NCBI RefSeq assembly: GCF_947507565.1
Contig: NC_089176.1
Coordinates: 3,100,001-3,164,000, forward strand
Reading direction: 5' to 3'
From: Oscarella lobularis
Taxonomy: Eukaryota; Porifera; Homoscleromorpha; Homosclerophorida; Oscarellidae
Length of the DNA: 64,000 nucleotides
Of this stretch, positions 25,226 to 36,710 are shown piece by piece (position 1 is the stretch's first letter; every line of letters starts with the position of its first letter). Under the pieces are notes generated by a model. That model did no database searches. It worked only from the letters and a program-made list of their open reading frames with translations, and was not told where the DNA came from. Both the position numbers and the translations under genes were made by a program.

Positions 25226-26280
25226 CCTGTGGACAAGTACAGTAATGACTTCGATGAGGACTTGTTTTTTCTGCCATCTAGATTAGGTCTCTCACATGGA
25301 TGTAATACTGTGTCTCACTGTTTTATGTCTACGCAATCTGGCGCGGATCTGGCGCGGGCTCTGGCGCGCAACCTACGTGTTATCCGGGCATGTCTACTGT
25401 AGATACCACTTACATTTTTGCTCCAAGGAATTGGCCCACAGTAGCTACGCGAGAGCGCCTGGCATGACTCCTGGGCATGTTGACACGACCGCGCTACGCC
25501 CTCGTCAGCTTTCTTCGGCGTCGCGCCGATCGAACGTCACAGGACGGCTCCGCCTCGCGCATCCGCTCGCTGGTAACCAATCCTACGTGGCGTGCGCCCG
25601 ATTTACACTAAATTCTATTCGTTTGCCTGTTTTCTAGAGGCCTCTGGTTTCGCGAGGCGCAAAAAATAAAAAAATAAAAAAATAGCACGTGGCGTACACG
25701 CTCCCATCGCGTGTTCAAAGCGTATAGATGTACGTAAGCAACACCTGTACGTGTGTCGCAAACTAACGTCATGCCGTTAGAAACAGAGAAAACGCCGAGG
25801 GAAAAGGCCTGAAAACAACGAGCTACCAGGTTTACCATTGGGGTCCTCGTGGTGTAGGCATGCACGTAAGGGGCGGGGCTCTTTGTCACGCACAGGAGTC
25901 GCTTGCATGGCGTGCCACTGCCCGCGCTCGCGAGTATAGACGATTTCCGACCGAATCTAAACATTAAGCTGGTTTCCAACTGTGTAATCGAGGGCGGGTT
26001 GGGGCTCGCGAGTGAGGGCTGGTGGCATGGCAGCGCATGAAGCTCTGACGTGTGCGTGACAGAGAGTGTAGCGGGACAACAAATCGGTGCGCAGTATAAT
26101 GTAATGGCCATCTCTCACGTGCTCGGTTTGCATCACTACGTTAGTTTGCACGGGTCCTCTCCCTTGCATTAGGGTTTAGTCGGCGGCTGCTAGTAGGGTA
26201 GGGCGGATTCTGTAGTAGGCTTGTAGCTCCTTCCCCCTCGTGCTTTAGCTAGCAGCTGCCACGTGCTTTAGACCATTTTC

Positions 26281-26535
26281 AATGGATTTTTGAGGTAATC
26301 TAGGTTGATTCTATAGAATATAGGCATATTTAGGTCAATGGATTGGGAGGTAATTTAGGTTTCATTGCTTCCGTGTGTTTTTTCTTTCTATAGGTTTTTT
26401 CATTAGTTAGGTTTAGGTCAATGGATTTGTGAGGTAATGTAGGCTTTATTGTTTCTTGGTGATTTTGCTTTTCGGTCTGGCAGGGTAGTTCGTTAGGGTT
26501 TTTTAGGTCAATGGATTTTTCAAGGTAATTTAGGT
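26281..26535 (+). repeat. Degenerate direct repeat, four copies
   Basis: The motif ggtcaatggatt..gaggtaattt-aggt recurs at about 26281, 26334, 26412 and 26506. Spacing between copies grows from about 55 to 95 bases, with T-rich spacers. It could be an old decayed minisatellite or part of a mobile element. Confidence 0.65.
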
Positions 26536-27106
26536 GCCATCCTTTGAGACATAGCTGAGTCGTCATTCAAGAGTAGTGTATTGTATTAAAATTGATCTTT
26601 ATCTCTAGAGAGAAATTTTAATTAGGTGTGGGAGATGCTGAGAAGAAAATGCAGTAAGAAAGAAATTGAGCAGTGAAGTTGTTTGTCTTTTTGTACAGCT
26701 TTGATCGAAATTCAACTGGATGGCGCTAAATTTGACTGGAGTGTACTAAGGTGATCTAATGCATTGTGAGTGTTTATGGTGATTATTTTTCTCAGGAGGT
26801 GATGAATCTGGTGACGAGGAAATATAAAAAGGTGCAGCTGCAAAGTTTGTGATCTTTAGCCGAACTCAGTTGTTTTTTGCAGGGTTGTCTGTGACAAGGG
26901 CCGAGAAAGAAGAGACAAGTGTATTTATAGTGTTTTTGTAGCGTACTGTGTAGTTATAGGCGCATCACTTGTCACGTGTGTATCTCGCGCTAGATCGCGT
27001 GACGCTTCTCGTCGTGGTTTGCACACCGCCGCCAGTGTGGTGTTACGGCTGAACGACGACCAGGTATTTGTCAAACGGTATTTGTTGCTGCTATTAATGT
27101 TCGTTC

Positions 27107-27366
27107 TTTTAGGGGTTGGGGTCCTGAGCATGACCTCGTCATAAAAAAACTGCTTCAACCGGGGTCCTGAGCATGACCCCGTCATCAAAACTGCTCATAT
27201 ATAGAAAGGAAGGGACGGTTGATTTATTTAATAAATTGAAAAAAATTAGCAGTGTTCCCTCGCGTTTCATGCACGGGCAGTTTTTGATGACTGGGTCTTG
27301 CCCAGGACCCCGGTGGAGCAGTTTTTGATGACGGGGTCATGCTCAGGACCCCAGTCCTAAAAAGAC
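27107..27366. mobile_element. Palindromic MITE-like element
   Basis: The left arm (27107-27196) starts cttttagg and holds two direct copies of ggggtcctgagcatgacc followed by cgtcat..aaaactgct. The right arm (27276-27366) is the reverse complement with the same two sub-repeats, ending cctaaaaag. The arms are about 90 bases and the centre about 80 bases, with no coding frame. A non-autonomous inverted-repeat transposon fits best. A clear target-site duplication was not identified. Confidence 0.65.
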
Positions 27367-27954
27367 AAACTTAGCTGAATACGAGGCAATTAGTCTGTTT
27401 ACCAGATAAATCTTGAGATTGAGAGACTTCTTGGATGGAGAGATGGTGAGACTGAGACTGCAGTCCCCACAGCTGATGTGTGCCTGCTACCGTCCTTTGT
27501 AGGCGCATGCAGGCACATTTGATATAGGCGCCATTCTCCAACAGAGACTACCAATAAATGATAGTAGCCTCTATTTGAAAATACACGCCGTGACCGTGGG
27601 CAGTTTTTCTGCTCGTGGCCGCGCATAAGCGCTGCCTGCCCAGGAGAGGTGGCCGTTTAGACGTTATTGCCTCATACCACAGGAGGCATACAGGCAGTTT
27701 AGGAGATTGCTCCTTATAGAGCAAAGTCACAATCTCCGCGGTCCGGCAGATGGACCACCCGTCCTGCCGAGGACGTTGGGACCAGAAGGTCAACCTCTTC
27801 GTCCACTTCGTCTTCAATGATGGTAGCTCGCTTAGCCTAGCAGCAGCAGCAGTCTCATCTAATTAGAAGTTGAATGTAAAGCAGGCTACGTAATGTAATG
27901 CAATTTACGGGTCTACGCCATCTAAAGTCTTACCTGACCTTTCTGTCGCTTCCA

Positions 27955-29268
27955 ATGGCTAGAGCTGCCGTCCTTGCCCTCCTGACAACTCTAGTCGCCG
28001 CTTCGACGGCGACGAGATGCGAATTCAACGTCGACGAAGACGAGTTCAGCCTCGAAAACTACCCAAACATCGACGGAAGGTATAAAGCCGGCCGTGCCGC
28101 GTCATGTCACATTGCTTATCTTGTTTGCCCAGCCAAGTGCGATGCTGGCGACGAGTAAAGACCAGGTTAGATAAGCGACTTCGAAAACAAAGGACAGGAT
28201 GTGTCAGTGCCCGTCACCTAGATTCGGCCTCTTTCGCGGGGAATTGATATACAGTCTTACCAATTCGCTCAGTCCTGCATACGAGAAATTTGCGTCGCCC
28301 GTGTACGTTCACTCCGCCGCGCTGTCGACTCAATCGTACGTATATACGTTTCTTTTTTTTCATCCCCAGAGACAATCGAACGGGCGAGTACCATCACATG
28401 ATCGAGTGCAGATGGATTTTCACAAATGACAATCTGGGGAGAAAATTCAAGCTACTCTTCTCGACGTTCGATCTCGAAGATAGCCGCAACTGCGCGCACG
28501 ACTTCGTTCGAGTGCGATACGTCCATCGCAGGAAGTGCAAAATAATTGATCGAGGAAAACGCTGCGGTGCGGAAATCGATGCGATTTCGCCGAAGTTCTA
28601 TGCCGCAGCCGTCGAAGTCAGCTTCGTTTCCGACGAAACGGCGAGCGGTCGCGGCTTCGTAGCCACGCTCGATCGCTTGGGCGGAATCCGGTTTGTGATC
28701 GAAGGTAAGTTCTCCCCTTTTTTTCCTCCCCATGACGTGGCTCTGTTTTTTGTTGGCGAGTCAGTATCTGGACGACAGAATGAAAACGTGATGACTGGAG
28801 AGCTGTTCTGCTCGCGGGTTCCGGGCTACGATCTCGACTGCTTGTCTGATAATCCCATCTATAAGATAAAACAGATGACAGGTTAAGTAAAATAAAATAA
28901 AACTCGTTGTAGTGATTGCATACCACATTCTCCCTTCAGTGACGAAAATGGTGCGCATCAACGAGGTACTCAATCTCGTTCGAGAGTCTGCCTTAGCAAA
29001 TCCGCGTTTTGTATAGACTCGCATGTCGATTCGGGTCTCGGCGAATCAACTGAAGAAAGCCATTGGCATGTACAATCGGTTCGACGGAAACTGCTGCGTT
29101 TTCGACGTTTATCTCGCCCAGTCGCTCGATTCGGATAGACCGCTGCCGCCGCTACCGCCGTCGCCGACCAAGTCGACGAACGCCTCACCGCTGCCCATTC
29201 CGACCGTCCCGACCACAAATCGCCCCCGCCACCACAAACTAGAACTACAAGATCCTAAATCGTTCTAG
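27955..29268 (+). CDS. Secreted CUB-domain protein 2 (CUB-2)
   Basis: Start chosen at MARAAVLALLTTLVAAS (27955), a clear signal peptide; an in-frame ATG at 27898 would bury it behind 19 residues. Exons: 27955-28079, 28370-28704, about 28763-28881, 28940-28965, 29017-29268. The mature start has DEFSLENYPN, matching EEFSLDNY in CUB-1. The CUB domain is in exon 2: GEYHHMIECRWIFTNDN, FDLEDSRNCAHDFVRVRYV, AVEVSFVSDETASGRGFVATL. The C-terminal module has TGELFCSRVPGYDLDC and, in the last exon, GNCCVFD, followed by a Pro/Ser/Thr-rich tail. It is a paralogue of CUB-1 with conserved intron positions, separated from it by a repeat-bearing gap. Secreted by prediction; function unknown. Confidence 0.8.
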
Positions 29269-29878
29269 ATATAGTTGTGTTCTTTTTGAATACAGCGTGC
29301 ATACTGCCTCGGTTCTGCAATCGCGATTGCGTTGTTTGACGGTTTCAATAGTCCATATTTACTTTCGTGATCGTACAGGTGAGGAAACGTCTCGCCAGTT
29401 TCTTGGCGTCTACTCAGAAATTCTAACCCGGATCTCTCGTTTGCTTTGACGATTCGACGAACTGAAAGTAGACGGTATAAACATTATTAAAATTAATTAA
29501 TGTGTTTACGGAATCTCTGCGCCAAAGTCGTCCTAAAACGGCCTCAAGCTGCCAGCCAGGTGGGTTGCGCTATCGCATATCCTTAACTTCGATTGCACAA
29601 CTTTCACGATACCAGGGGCGGCGCCTTTCCTTGTTCAAACAAAAGACGCCCTTTCGCCGCTTCGCGAGACGTTCTTTTGAGTCTATTGCGAGCGAACTCG
29701 CGTGCACGCTTGGTCTGCAAGCTTGGTCTGCTTCGCACGAGACGATACAATAACGAAATAAGACAAAAACGATCGCCTTACATTTTCCCCAAGGGGACTC
29801 GCGAGGGGACTCCGATGGGCGGAGACCCGGATACGCGGCAGCTTAGCCACGTGCTCGACGTCAGATCCGGCCCCCCAA

Positions 29879-29884
29879 TATAAA
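29879..29884 (+). promoter_or_regulatory. TATA box of CUB-3
   Basis: A tataaa sequence lies about 50 bases upstream of the ATG at 29930, in an otherwise GC-rich stretch. Inferred from sequence and position. Confidence 0.5.
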
Positions 29885-29929
29885 CGAGATCGATTTGCCC
29901 TTGCGATCGACACTCATCGCTCAGCACTC

Positions 29930-31292
29930 ATGACGAAAAGACTCGGCTCGCTTCTGCTGCTCCTAATCGCTGCGAAGGCCGTCAAAAGTACCTGCAACTG
30001 CGACCAAGAGTCCTTCACTCTCGACAACATCGAACAGCTGAAGGAAGACTGCATGAACAGCGGCGAGACAAGGTACGTGCCGGCGACTCCTTTTTTTGTG
30101 ATCGTCTATCGTTCTGTCCTTTCGCAGGATGTTGTGCTGTTTTCGGCGCGAATATCGCAGGTACGTCACGTAGGCAGCGTGCCAAAGGGGGCACGTGCAC
30201 GATTGTTGTGTTTCTCACGCAGTTTCAACGGAACGCTCCAAGTCTTTCGCGGCGAATCGCTTCCTAATCTAAGCACTCAATTGGACGACAACGAGCCGAT
30301 TCAATCACCGACGTAAGAATGCGCGGTAGAGAAATGACTGAATCGCGTTTTCTCTTTTGCGCGGGCGTGAACTTTCACGTGTCCACGCGTCCTTTGGGGC
30401 ATTCTCGCGGAGGGGCGGGGCATTGGAGCGCATGCTTTAATTAAATTTGAAGGTCTCTATGATCAATAGGGATAGCGAAAGCGGGAACTATTCCAACGAC
30501 ACCGAATGCGTTTGGATCATCCTCTCAAACAAACCGAAAATTTACACCTTATATTTTCTTTATTTTGACCTGGAGGAAAGCGATCGTTGCAAAAACGACT
30601 ACGTTCAAGTGCGCTTCAGAAAGCCCTCAAACAAAAGAATCAGAGTGAGGAAAGTCAACAAGAAGGGCCGGTTCTGCGACTTCGATACACGTTCCTCGTT
30701 GGAAATCAAGAGCGAAGGCATCGAAATCACATTCGTAACAGACGCCACAAAGTCGTATAGAGGATTCAATGGTTCACTGACGTCAAACACCGCACGTCTC
30801 GTCGTAGAAAAAGGTTAGAAACGCCGCTCGGCTTTGGAGGAGGAATGTTCACCATATTAGGTAATAAATTGAGCAACCGTCGCTATGGTACTATCACGTG
30901 CTCCGAACCCATGAAAACCATAACACCCACGGGAGAGATTGAGGAAAAGTGCTTTGCTAAAGAAGGTGATGACGTCACGTGGAGGAAAGAAGGTAAGTCT
31001 GCAAGCAGAGACAGACGCGTTATTAATAATATGTCAATCAATAATGACAACGCTTTCCTTTATTATTCTAGTTAGTAGCATCGTCGCTTCCAATTCGGTG
31101 AGTGCCACTTTGACGAGGCGCACGTGCGTCTCTCATTACTATGTTTCGTTTCATATCCCCCTCTCATAGACTCACGAGCTCTGGCAAGTGAGAAAGGGCA
31201 AACTGAGACGCGCCAAGGCCCAATATGACAGGCACAAGAAGTGCTGCCTCGTCAAAGATCCCATCCTCGATGAGTACCTGAAGAACGCTTAG
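29930..31292 (+). CDS. Secreted CUB-domain protein 3 (CUB-3)
   Basis: Signal peptide MTKRLGSLLLLLIAAKAVKS, then CNCDQESFTLDN, equivalent to the xFSLxNY motif of CUB-1 and CUB-2. Exons read: 29930-30072, 30128-30160, 30223-30312, 30470-30813, 30861-30993, 31072-31099, 31170-31292. The CUB domain lies in the fourth exon: GNYSNDTECVWIILSN, FDLEESDRCKNDYVQVRF, GIEITFVTDATKSYRGFNGSL. The C-terminal module shows GTITCSEP and ends KKCCLVKDPILDEYLKNA, with the paired cysteines of the GNCC motif kept. This is the most divergent copy of the trio and has no Pro-rich tail. Exon 2 and 3 boundaries are the least certain. Confidence 0.75.
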
Positions 31293-31485
31293 GGGGCCCC
31301 CACACACAAGCGAAGGGAGCTTGCGAACCATTTCTTTTCTTCGATTCATACGAGTTCATGCGCGCATAGCCTCTAGCATATCTATCTAGCGACTACATCT
31401 ATCTATAGACTTTTCTTCTGCTGAGGCCAATCAATAAAAAATAAATGTATCTCACCCGCAGATACTACGAGTCGTCCTTCTCGCG

Positions 31486-32864
31486 TCATCGCGATTGCAC
31501 GTCGACGAAGTAGGCGTGAACCAGCGCCTTATTGGCACGCAGTCGATATTTGGGATTGCAGACGAGCAGTTGCTGCAGCAATTTGCGTCCCTGCTCGTTG
31601 AGCGTCGGGCATACGTTGACGAGCGATACGGGCGGATAGGCGGGAAATTCCTTGTAGCTCGGTAGCTGTTTCATCTCCGGCCACGTGGTCAGTGTCGGCG
31701 TGCCGAGAAGTTTGAAAATTCGCTTCAGCTCGTCGTCGACGTCGTAGCCGGGAAGCAAGGGCACGCCCCCGTTGGCCATTTCTGCCAAGAAAATATTATC
31801 GATAGAGCGGACCACATTCAACATAAACATGAAAGGTTTGCGGGCATCGCTTCCTTTTCTAATGTTTTAGAGACAAAGAAAGACAAGATGGTGCACTAGT
31901 GAGGTTTTTGTACTATGTGTAATTATATATTAGGTGAGTGTTTTCGAAATGAGATCAGTGCAATCTAGCTCTATATTTACGGCCAGGTGCGTCAGACATC
32001 CTCCCTCCATTATGTATAGTCAGGTGCGCTGTAACAGGTGCATCTCTGAAACTCGATTTTCAGGAGAACGTAACGTGACTACGCAATGACGCGCAATGCA
32101 ACTAAACAAATATATCCTATAACGTCGCCTATAGAATTTAGAAGGATGGATGTACGTCAAGCGTGCCAGGGGAAAGAGATCACGGAATTTGCACGTCATG
32201 CGGAGAACGGACGACCGTCCGCGCGTGCGTCATACCGTACAGAAAAAAAAAAATGACCGGAAGTTGAACGACGCGATGACTCACCGGCAAAAATGCAGCC
32301 AGCCGACCACATGTCGATCGACGTGTCGTAGACCTTCGCGTCCATGAGAACGTCGGGCGGCCGATACCAAAGCGTGACGACTTCGGCCGAGAAACAGTGT
32401 ATGGGAAGACCGAAGGCGCGCGCTAGACCGAAATCGGCGAGCTTGAGTTCGCCGTTCTTATTGATCAGCAGGTTCTGCGGCTTCAAGTCGCGATGTAGGA
32501 CGTTGTTCGCGTGACAGAAGTCGAGACCGAGCAGGAGTTGATGCATGAAAGACTGAACCGTTTTCGCGTCGACGTTTCCCTTGCAACTGTCAAAATACTT
32601 CTTCAAATCTTGATCGCAGTACTCGAACACCATCGTGAGACGGTGTTCCGAGTGTAGGACGTCGTAGAGGCGCACGACGTTGCGATGCTTGAGTTCCTTT
32701 AGTAGGCAAATCTCGCGCAAAGCCGAACTGGGCACGCCTTCGTCTTCGTCGTCGAGTCGAACGCGCTTTAGAGCGACGATCTCTTTCGACGTCTTGTGTT
32801 TGGCCTTGTAGACCGTCCCGTATGTTCCTTCGCCGATTTTTTCGATCTTTTCGTACTGGTCCAT
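31486..32864 (-). CDS. CDK5: Cyclin-dependent kinase 5
   Basis: Proline-directed Ser/Thr kinase activated by p35/p39-type partners. Two exons: 32285-32864 and 31486-31781, joined in frame across IFA/EMANGG, giving 291 residues (human CDK5 has 292). Start [20 protein letters not shown]; the 21 bases upstream are open but lack an ATG. Visible: glycine loop [16 protein letters not shown], the PSSALRE helix that is the CDK5 version of [25 protein letters not shown], and WYRPPDVL with CDK5-type SAEVVTLW in the T-loop, where most CDKs carry a phosphorylatable threonine. The single intron of about 500 bases is long for this window. The gene lies opposite to the secreted genes on both sides. Confidence 0.95.
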
Positions 32865-34569
32865 TTTGCGGGTTTGCCTTTCCACGCGTCCCGGATGTTT
32901 AACAGCGCGCTCTATACCGGGGGTGATAGAAAAACCGCGCTTTTCCCAAACAAGAATAACGAACCAGTCGAGGGTGTGGTAAACGGTCCAAGATGTTGGA
33001 AGCCGAAGCGATCAAATCGTATGCAAAGAACCGTTTGGTTTCGCTGTCTTTTTGCTCGTTTCAGACAGCGGAGGCGTCCCCAAATAGAACCGGACGCGGC
33101 GCGTAGCGGCGCGCAATCGAATTAGTTAATATTGGAGTGAGAAAGAATCCACTACGACTATGATGCAGCACCTGCGCGCAGCTAGAGAAATAAATCGTTA
33201 GTGTCTATTGAATTAGCTAATAAGTCCCCTACGGGCCTAGCCCACCGCTTTGGATTTACCGCGTTAGTCGAACACACAAGCACGCTTAGCAGGATGCAAA
33301 TATGGTACTCATGTGGTCCGCTAAAAACCGAATCGCGGGGCGTTGTGGACGGCACGCGCGCGTTTTTGGCTTGGAGCGACGTACGCGCATATACGTGTGG
33401 CCACCGCAAAGCCGATCAAGTCGAGCGGCATTCCAGCCGTTCCAACGCAATAATCCTTCCCTATTTCGTACCCCCCGGCTTCAGTGCTGGCGCACTGACA
33501 GTAGCCACGCGATTTCGAAATGTACGTGTACGGCATTCTCATCGAAATGCAAACGACGACAAGCTGTTCGGTAGGAGATGATGGGTGCAAATGCCACTTG
33601 CAAGAGGGCCGGCGTTTGGCTTTGGCATCACGAAGACAATGAATCGGCGCTTGTGCCGAACGAGGGCGTCTGATTGCCAAGGAAAACAAGGGACGGTGTT
33701 CCCTTGTCAACTCGAACCCAACTAGAACTAGAGAAGTCCGGCCATTGATGATATTCATAGGGAGGCCAAAGAAGAAGAGTGCGAAACAAAGGGCCGCGCT
33801 TTCGGACCCTTCGAGCCGCCACTCTCCGTAGTATTAATTGATTGGTCGGACTGCGCGCGCGGTATGCGTGTGCAAACTAAAGCTACGTAGAATCAACAGA
33901 GATGTTGTTTCTGTGGTAAAGAAGGGGGAACTTCCAGGGTGCAAGTGCAAAGGAGACGCGTCACACCCCGAAGGAAAAACGTCACAGGGGGAACAAGCAC
34001 AAAATCCATTATCCGAATTTCCTGTGTACGCACCGTAGGCGGCAGCGTCCTTTCGTAAAAGTAAAGGGCGGGTCCCCCGGCCCTTTTCCCTCCCCGACGC
34101 GCCCGTGGTGACCGATCAACAGCCGCCGGACAGCTGAAAGATCCAGATTGGCTCAAACTTCTGCGCGCCATTTACGTAATTGCGCGCTTAAATTCGACCC
34201 ATGCAAGGTATATATTGGGAGGGAATTCGCGCCACCTGTCGTCTATACGAGAAGCCAACATCTAACAACCGACTGGTGGGCCGCCTAAAAGCGTCTCCGC
34301 GACAATTGATCGTTCGAGAAACGAGCGGGGCCGCAAGCGCTGCGATCGGGGGGCCCCCCACGCCGCGGGGTTCGCGCGCGGAAGCAGCGCGAAATTGATT
34401 AATTCGACGATTTAATTATTCACTCGGGCTACACACAAACTACATTACAGTCGGTGGGCAGGGACCGCGACCTTTATAAAAGCGACGCCCGCAACATACA
34501 GGTCATAGTTGTTCCATCCGTTCGAACCACTACTACCCCCTTTCAACTCGTCCTATCGACATCATCGTC
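32865..34569. other. 1.7 kb intergenic region between CDK5 and the next secreted gene
   Basis: Divergent upstream region of CDK5 (-) and the Kunitz-like gene (+). No gene, RNA or clear repeat was recognised. Several GC-rich stretches occur, for example near 34050-34100 and 34325-34395. The right end contains the TATA box listed next. Confidence 0.6.
34475..34481 (+). promoter_or_regulatory. TATA box of the secreted gene at 34570
   Basis: tataaaa about 90 bases upstream of the ATG, following a GC-rich block. A good TATA match in a plausible position. Confidence 0.55.
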
Positions 34570-36158
34570 ATGTTTGCTACGTGTCTGACACTCGCCCTCG
34601 TCTGGTCAATCGCTACAATCGATAAGAAATGCGAAGCGTCTCCTCTACGCTCTCGACGTTTTGCCACTAGTCGACAGCAGGCAATAGGGTAAGAAAATGT
34701 CTAATGTCAGTCAGTTCGTTCGTCAGTCAGTTGGCCAGTCAGTCATCGCGCGATTCCGCCACTACCGGATGTGACCTAGTAGTTCTTCCACGCCATGAAT
34801 CCACTATACGCGTAAAGTGCAGCGACAGTGGCACGACGCCTCCGCTGTGTAGTTACGCAAAAAAAGAAAGGATCATATTCATTTCCAATTCAATGGAAGC
34901 ATTCCCCCTGACTTCCTGCCTCCTCCAAAATTCGTAGCCCTCCCCGAAACGCAATAACCGAGCCCCCCACCCGAAAGCAATTAGGTTGTCCCCTAAGAGC
35001 GAGCACAGGATATAGACCCGTTTTTTTCTCTTTTATAGAAAAGTAGAATGCTTCCTCGAGGCCACCACCGTGAAACGCGTGTGCAAGCAGAAACTCGTCC
35101 ACGCGCATCCCGGCAAGAGCTGGCTCCTACAAGGCACCACGAAAACATTGAGGTGAGTGCACGGGCGCGCGAAAACCATTCAATGCGTCTAACTAAAATC
35201 CCCCCCCCCCCCCCCCCCCCCCCCCGCCAGAACTACTTGCGTAACTAAGACTGTCGAGACGAAAAAGCTCGTCTACAACGCGACACTCGACGCTCGCATG
35301 GACTCAATCAATTTTCCATCTCATGTCAACGTTACCAAGTTCCACCCGCTAGTGACGTGCACGTGGACGGCGCGCACGACGCCGCAGTCGTCGTCGTCGC
35401 GAAAATCGAAACCGACGGCCACCGCCGCCGCCGCTCTCGCCAACGCCGTCAAAAGCTATTACGTCACAATATTCAAGATGGACACCGAACACGCGAACGC
35501 GACCGCGTCGCTCTGTCTGCGCGTCGACGGCAAACAGAAGGCGTGCAGCAGCGGCGACGGCGACGACCAGGTGGGGCTCGTCTTGCCCGTTCGCGACGTG
35601 AGCGCCTCGAACGAACTCAACGTCAGCATCGTTCTGATGCTCACCAATGCGAAGGACAACGGGTGGGGGCGCGCTCGAGCGACGGGATCGTACAGCGTGG
35701 ACTCTCTAACTGGTAAAACTGAGGACATCCTCTATCCACGTGCACGGGAAACGATCGATTTCATCGTATTTTTAGATCCATGCAAGGATCCGGCTCCACT
35801 GCCACTCGAACGCGGCATGTATTACTACAATCCCACGCGACGCGACTGTTCGCGATTTCGGGGCGAGAAGAGCGAGGCGAAGAGCGAGAAATTTCACGGG
35901 ACGCCGTTCGGAAGCAAAAACGATTGCCGAAAGACGTGCGGCGGTAAGCGAGGGGAATCTACCGCGCGGTTAGTCAATATTATTGTTATTCATATGCCCC
36001 GTCTTTTCACTTTAGTTGATTCGCGACCATCTAGCCAAATATTTGCCCGCACACAAAGGATGCCAACGCAGGTGAGGTGTCATATGATGTTTTTGCGTCT
36101 AATGCGTATCTAAGATTGCGACTTTTTTTTGCAGAAGTCTGTTGTTCGACACATATGA
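34570..36158 (+). CDS. Secreted CUB-like/Kunitz-like protein SK-1
   Basis: Start MFATCLTLALVWSIATIDKKCEA, a signal peptide followed by a dibasic LRSRRF site. Exons: 34570-34688, 35039-35152, 35231-35712, 35776-35943, about 36015-36074, 36135-36158. The middle region (35231-35712) is beta-rich with VTCTWTARTTPQ, YYVTIFKMD and ASLCLRVDGK, and reads like a diverged CUB-type fold; this is inference. Exon 4 encodes a Kunitz-like module: DPCKDPAPLPLERGMYYYN, DCSRFRG, FGSKNDCRKTC. It keeps the outer cysteines but lacks those at canonical positions 14 and 38 (the reactive-site disulfide). The intron before exon 3 contains a long poly-C tract. It shares layout with SK-2 to SK-4 at 43-49 kb, on the other side of RTK-C. 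Confidence 0.7.
35200..35225 (+). repeat. Poly-C tract (26 C) in an SK-1 intron
   Basis: Twenty-six consecutive C directly upstream of the acceptor gccag at 35230; it serves as the pyrimidine tract. Confidence 0.95.
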
Positions 36159-36710
36159 GACGCTGTGTTTAGAAGTCGTTTTTTCGTTTTTTTCTACGTC
36201 CCCGTGGAGGAGGGGAAAGGAAGAGGAATCTAGTGACCGCTATATATATATATTCATCTACCAGACTTATTCCGTGTAACATACAGCATGCCAATTTATA
36301 TCATGATGTATAGAGATTTTGCCAAAGTGGTCTATTTATATGATACTATATTATGCCAATTACAGGGCCTGGTCGGACGCACCTTGCATTTCTTGTCGTG
36401 TTAGCAGTCGCTTGGGCCTCGGTTGACCTTTTCCGACGGGTGCAAACCGCCTAGCAACTCCGAAAACGCCTCGAGAGAGAAGCCTCGCGCACGCTAACAC
36501 GTCCAATTGGGGTATTGAGGCTTCTTTTAGGCACTTCAACTATTCATGAAATTTATAAAAAATAACAACTGCTACTCAAGTTCGTCTAGTTCTATCTGTT
36601 TATTCAACTACCTTAGCGGAAGATCCTTCTACGTGTCCCGGTCGCCTTTCATCTACAACTGCAAAAATGCATTCCTATCTATTCCAAACAGCCTCTAGCC
36701 TAAAACGCCT
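36159..36710. other. Convergent intergenic region between SK-1 and RTK-C
   Basis: 3' ends of two genes on opposite strands meet here. Only AT-rich sequence and a short (ta)n run near 36241-36251 are seen; no gene recognised. Confidence 0.6.

Larger units (their letters stand above)
25226..27954. other. 2.7 kb gene-poor gap between CUB-1 and CUB-2
   Basis: No coding gene was recognised on either strand; open frames here have no family signal and no splice continuity. Contents seen: three close copies of tctggcgcg near 25338-25365, a degenerate repeat (26281-26535) and a palindromic element (27107-27366), both listed separately, and a cag run (cagcagcagcag) near 27841. The gap is the longest in the window and looks like the place where repeats have accumulated. 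Confidence 0.6.

Noticed and set aside
27548-27817. Minus-strand open frame in the gap before CUB-2
   Set aside because: No start context, no splice partners, no recognisable domain.
32865-34569. Several open frames of 60-145 residues upstream of CDK5
   Set aside because: Overlapping on both strands, low complexity, no domain or splice support; treated as noncoding.
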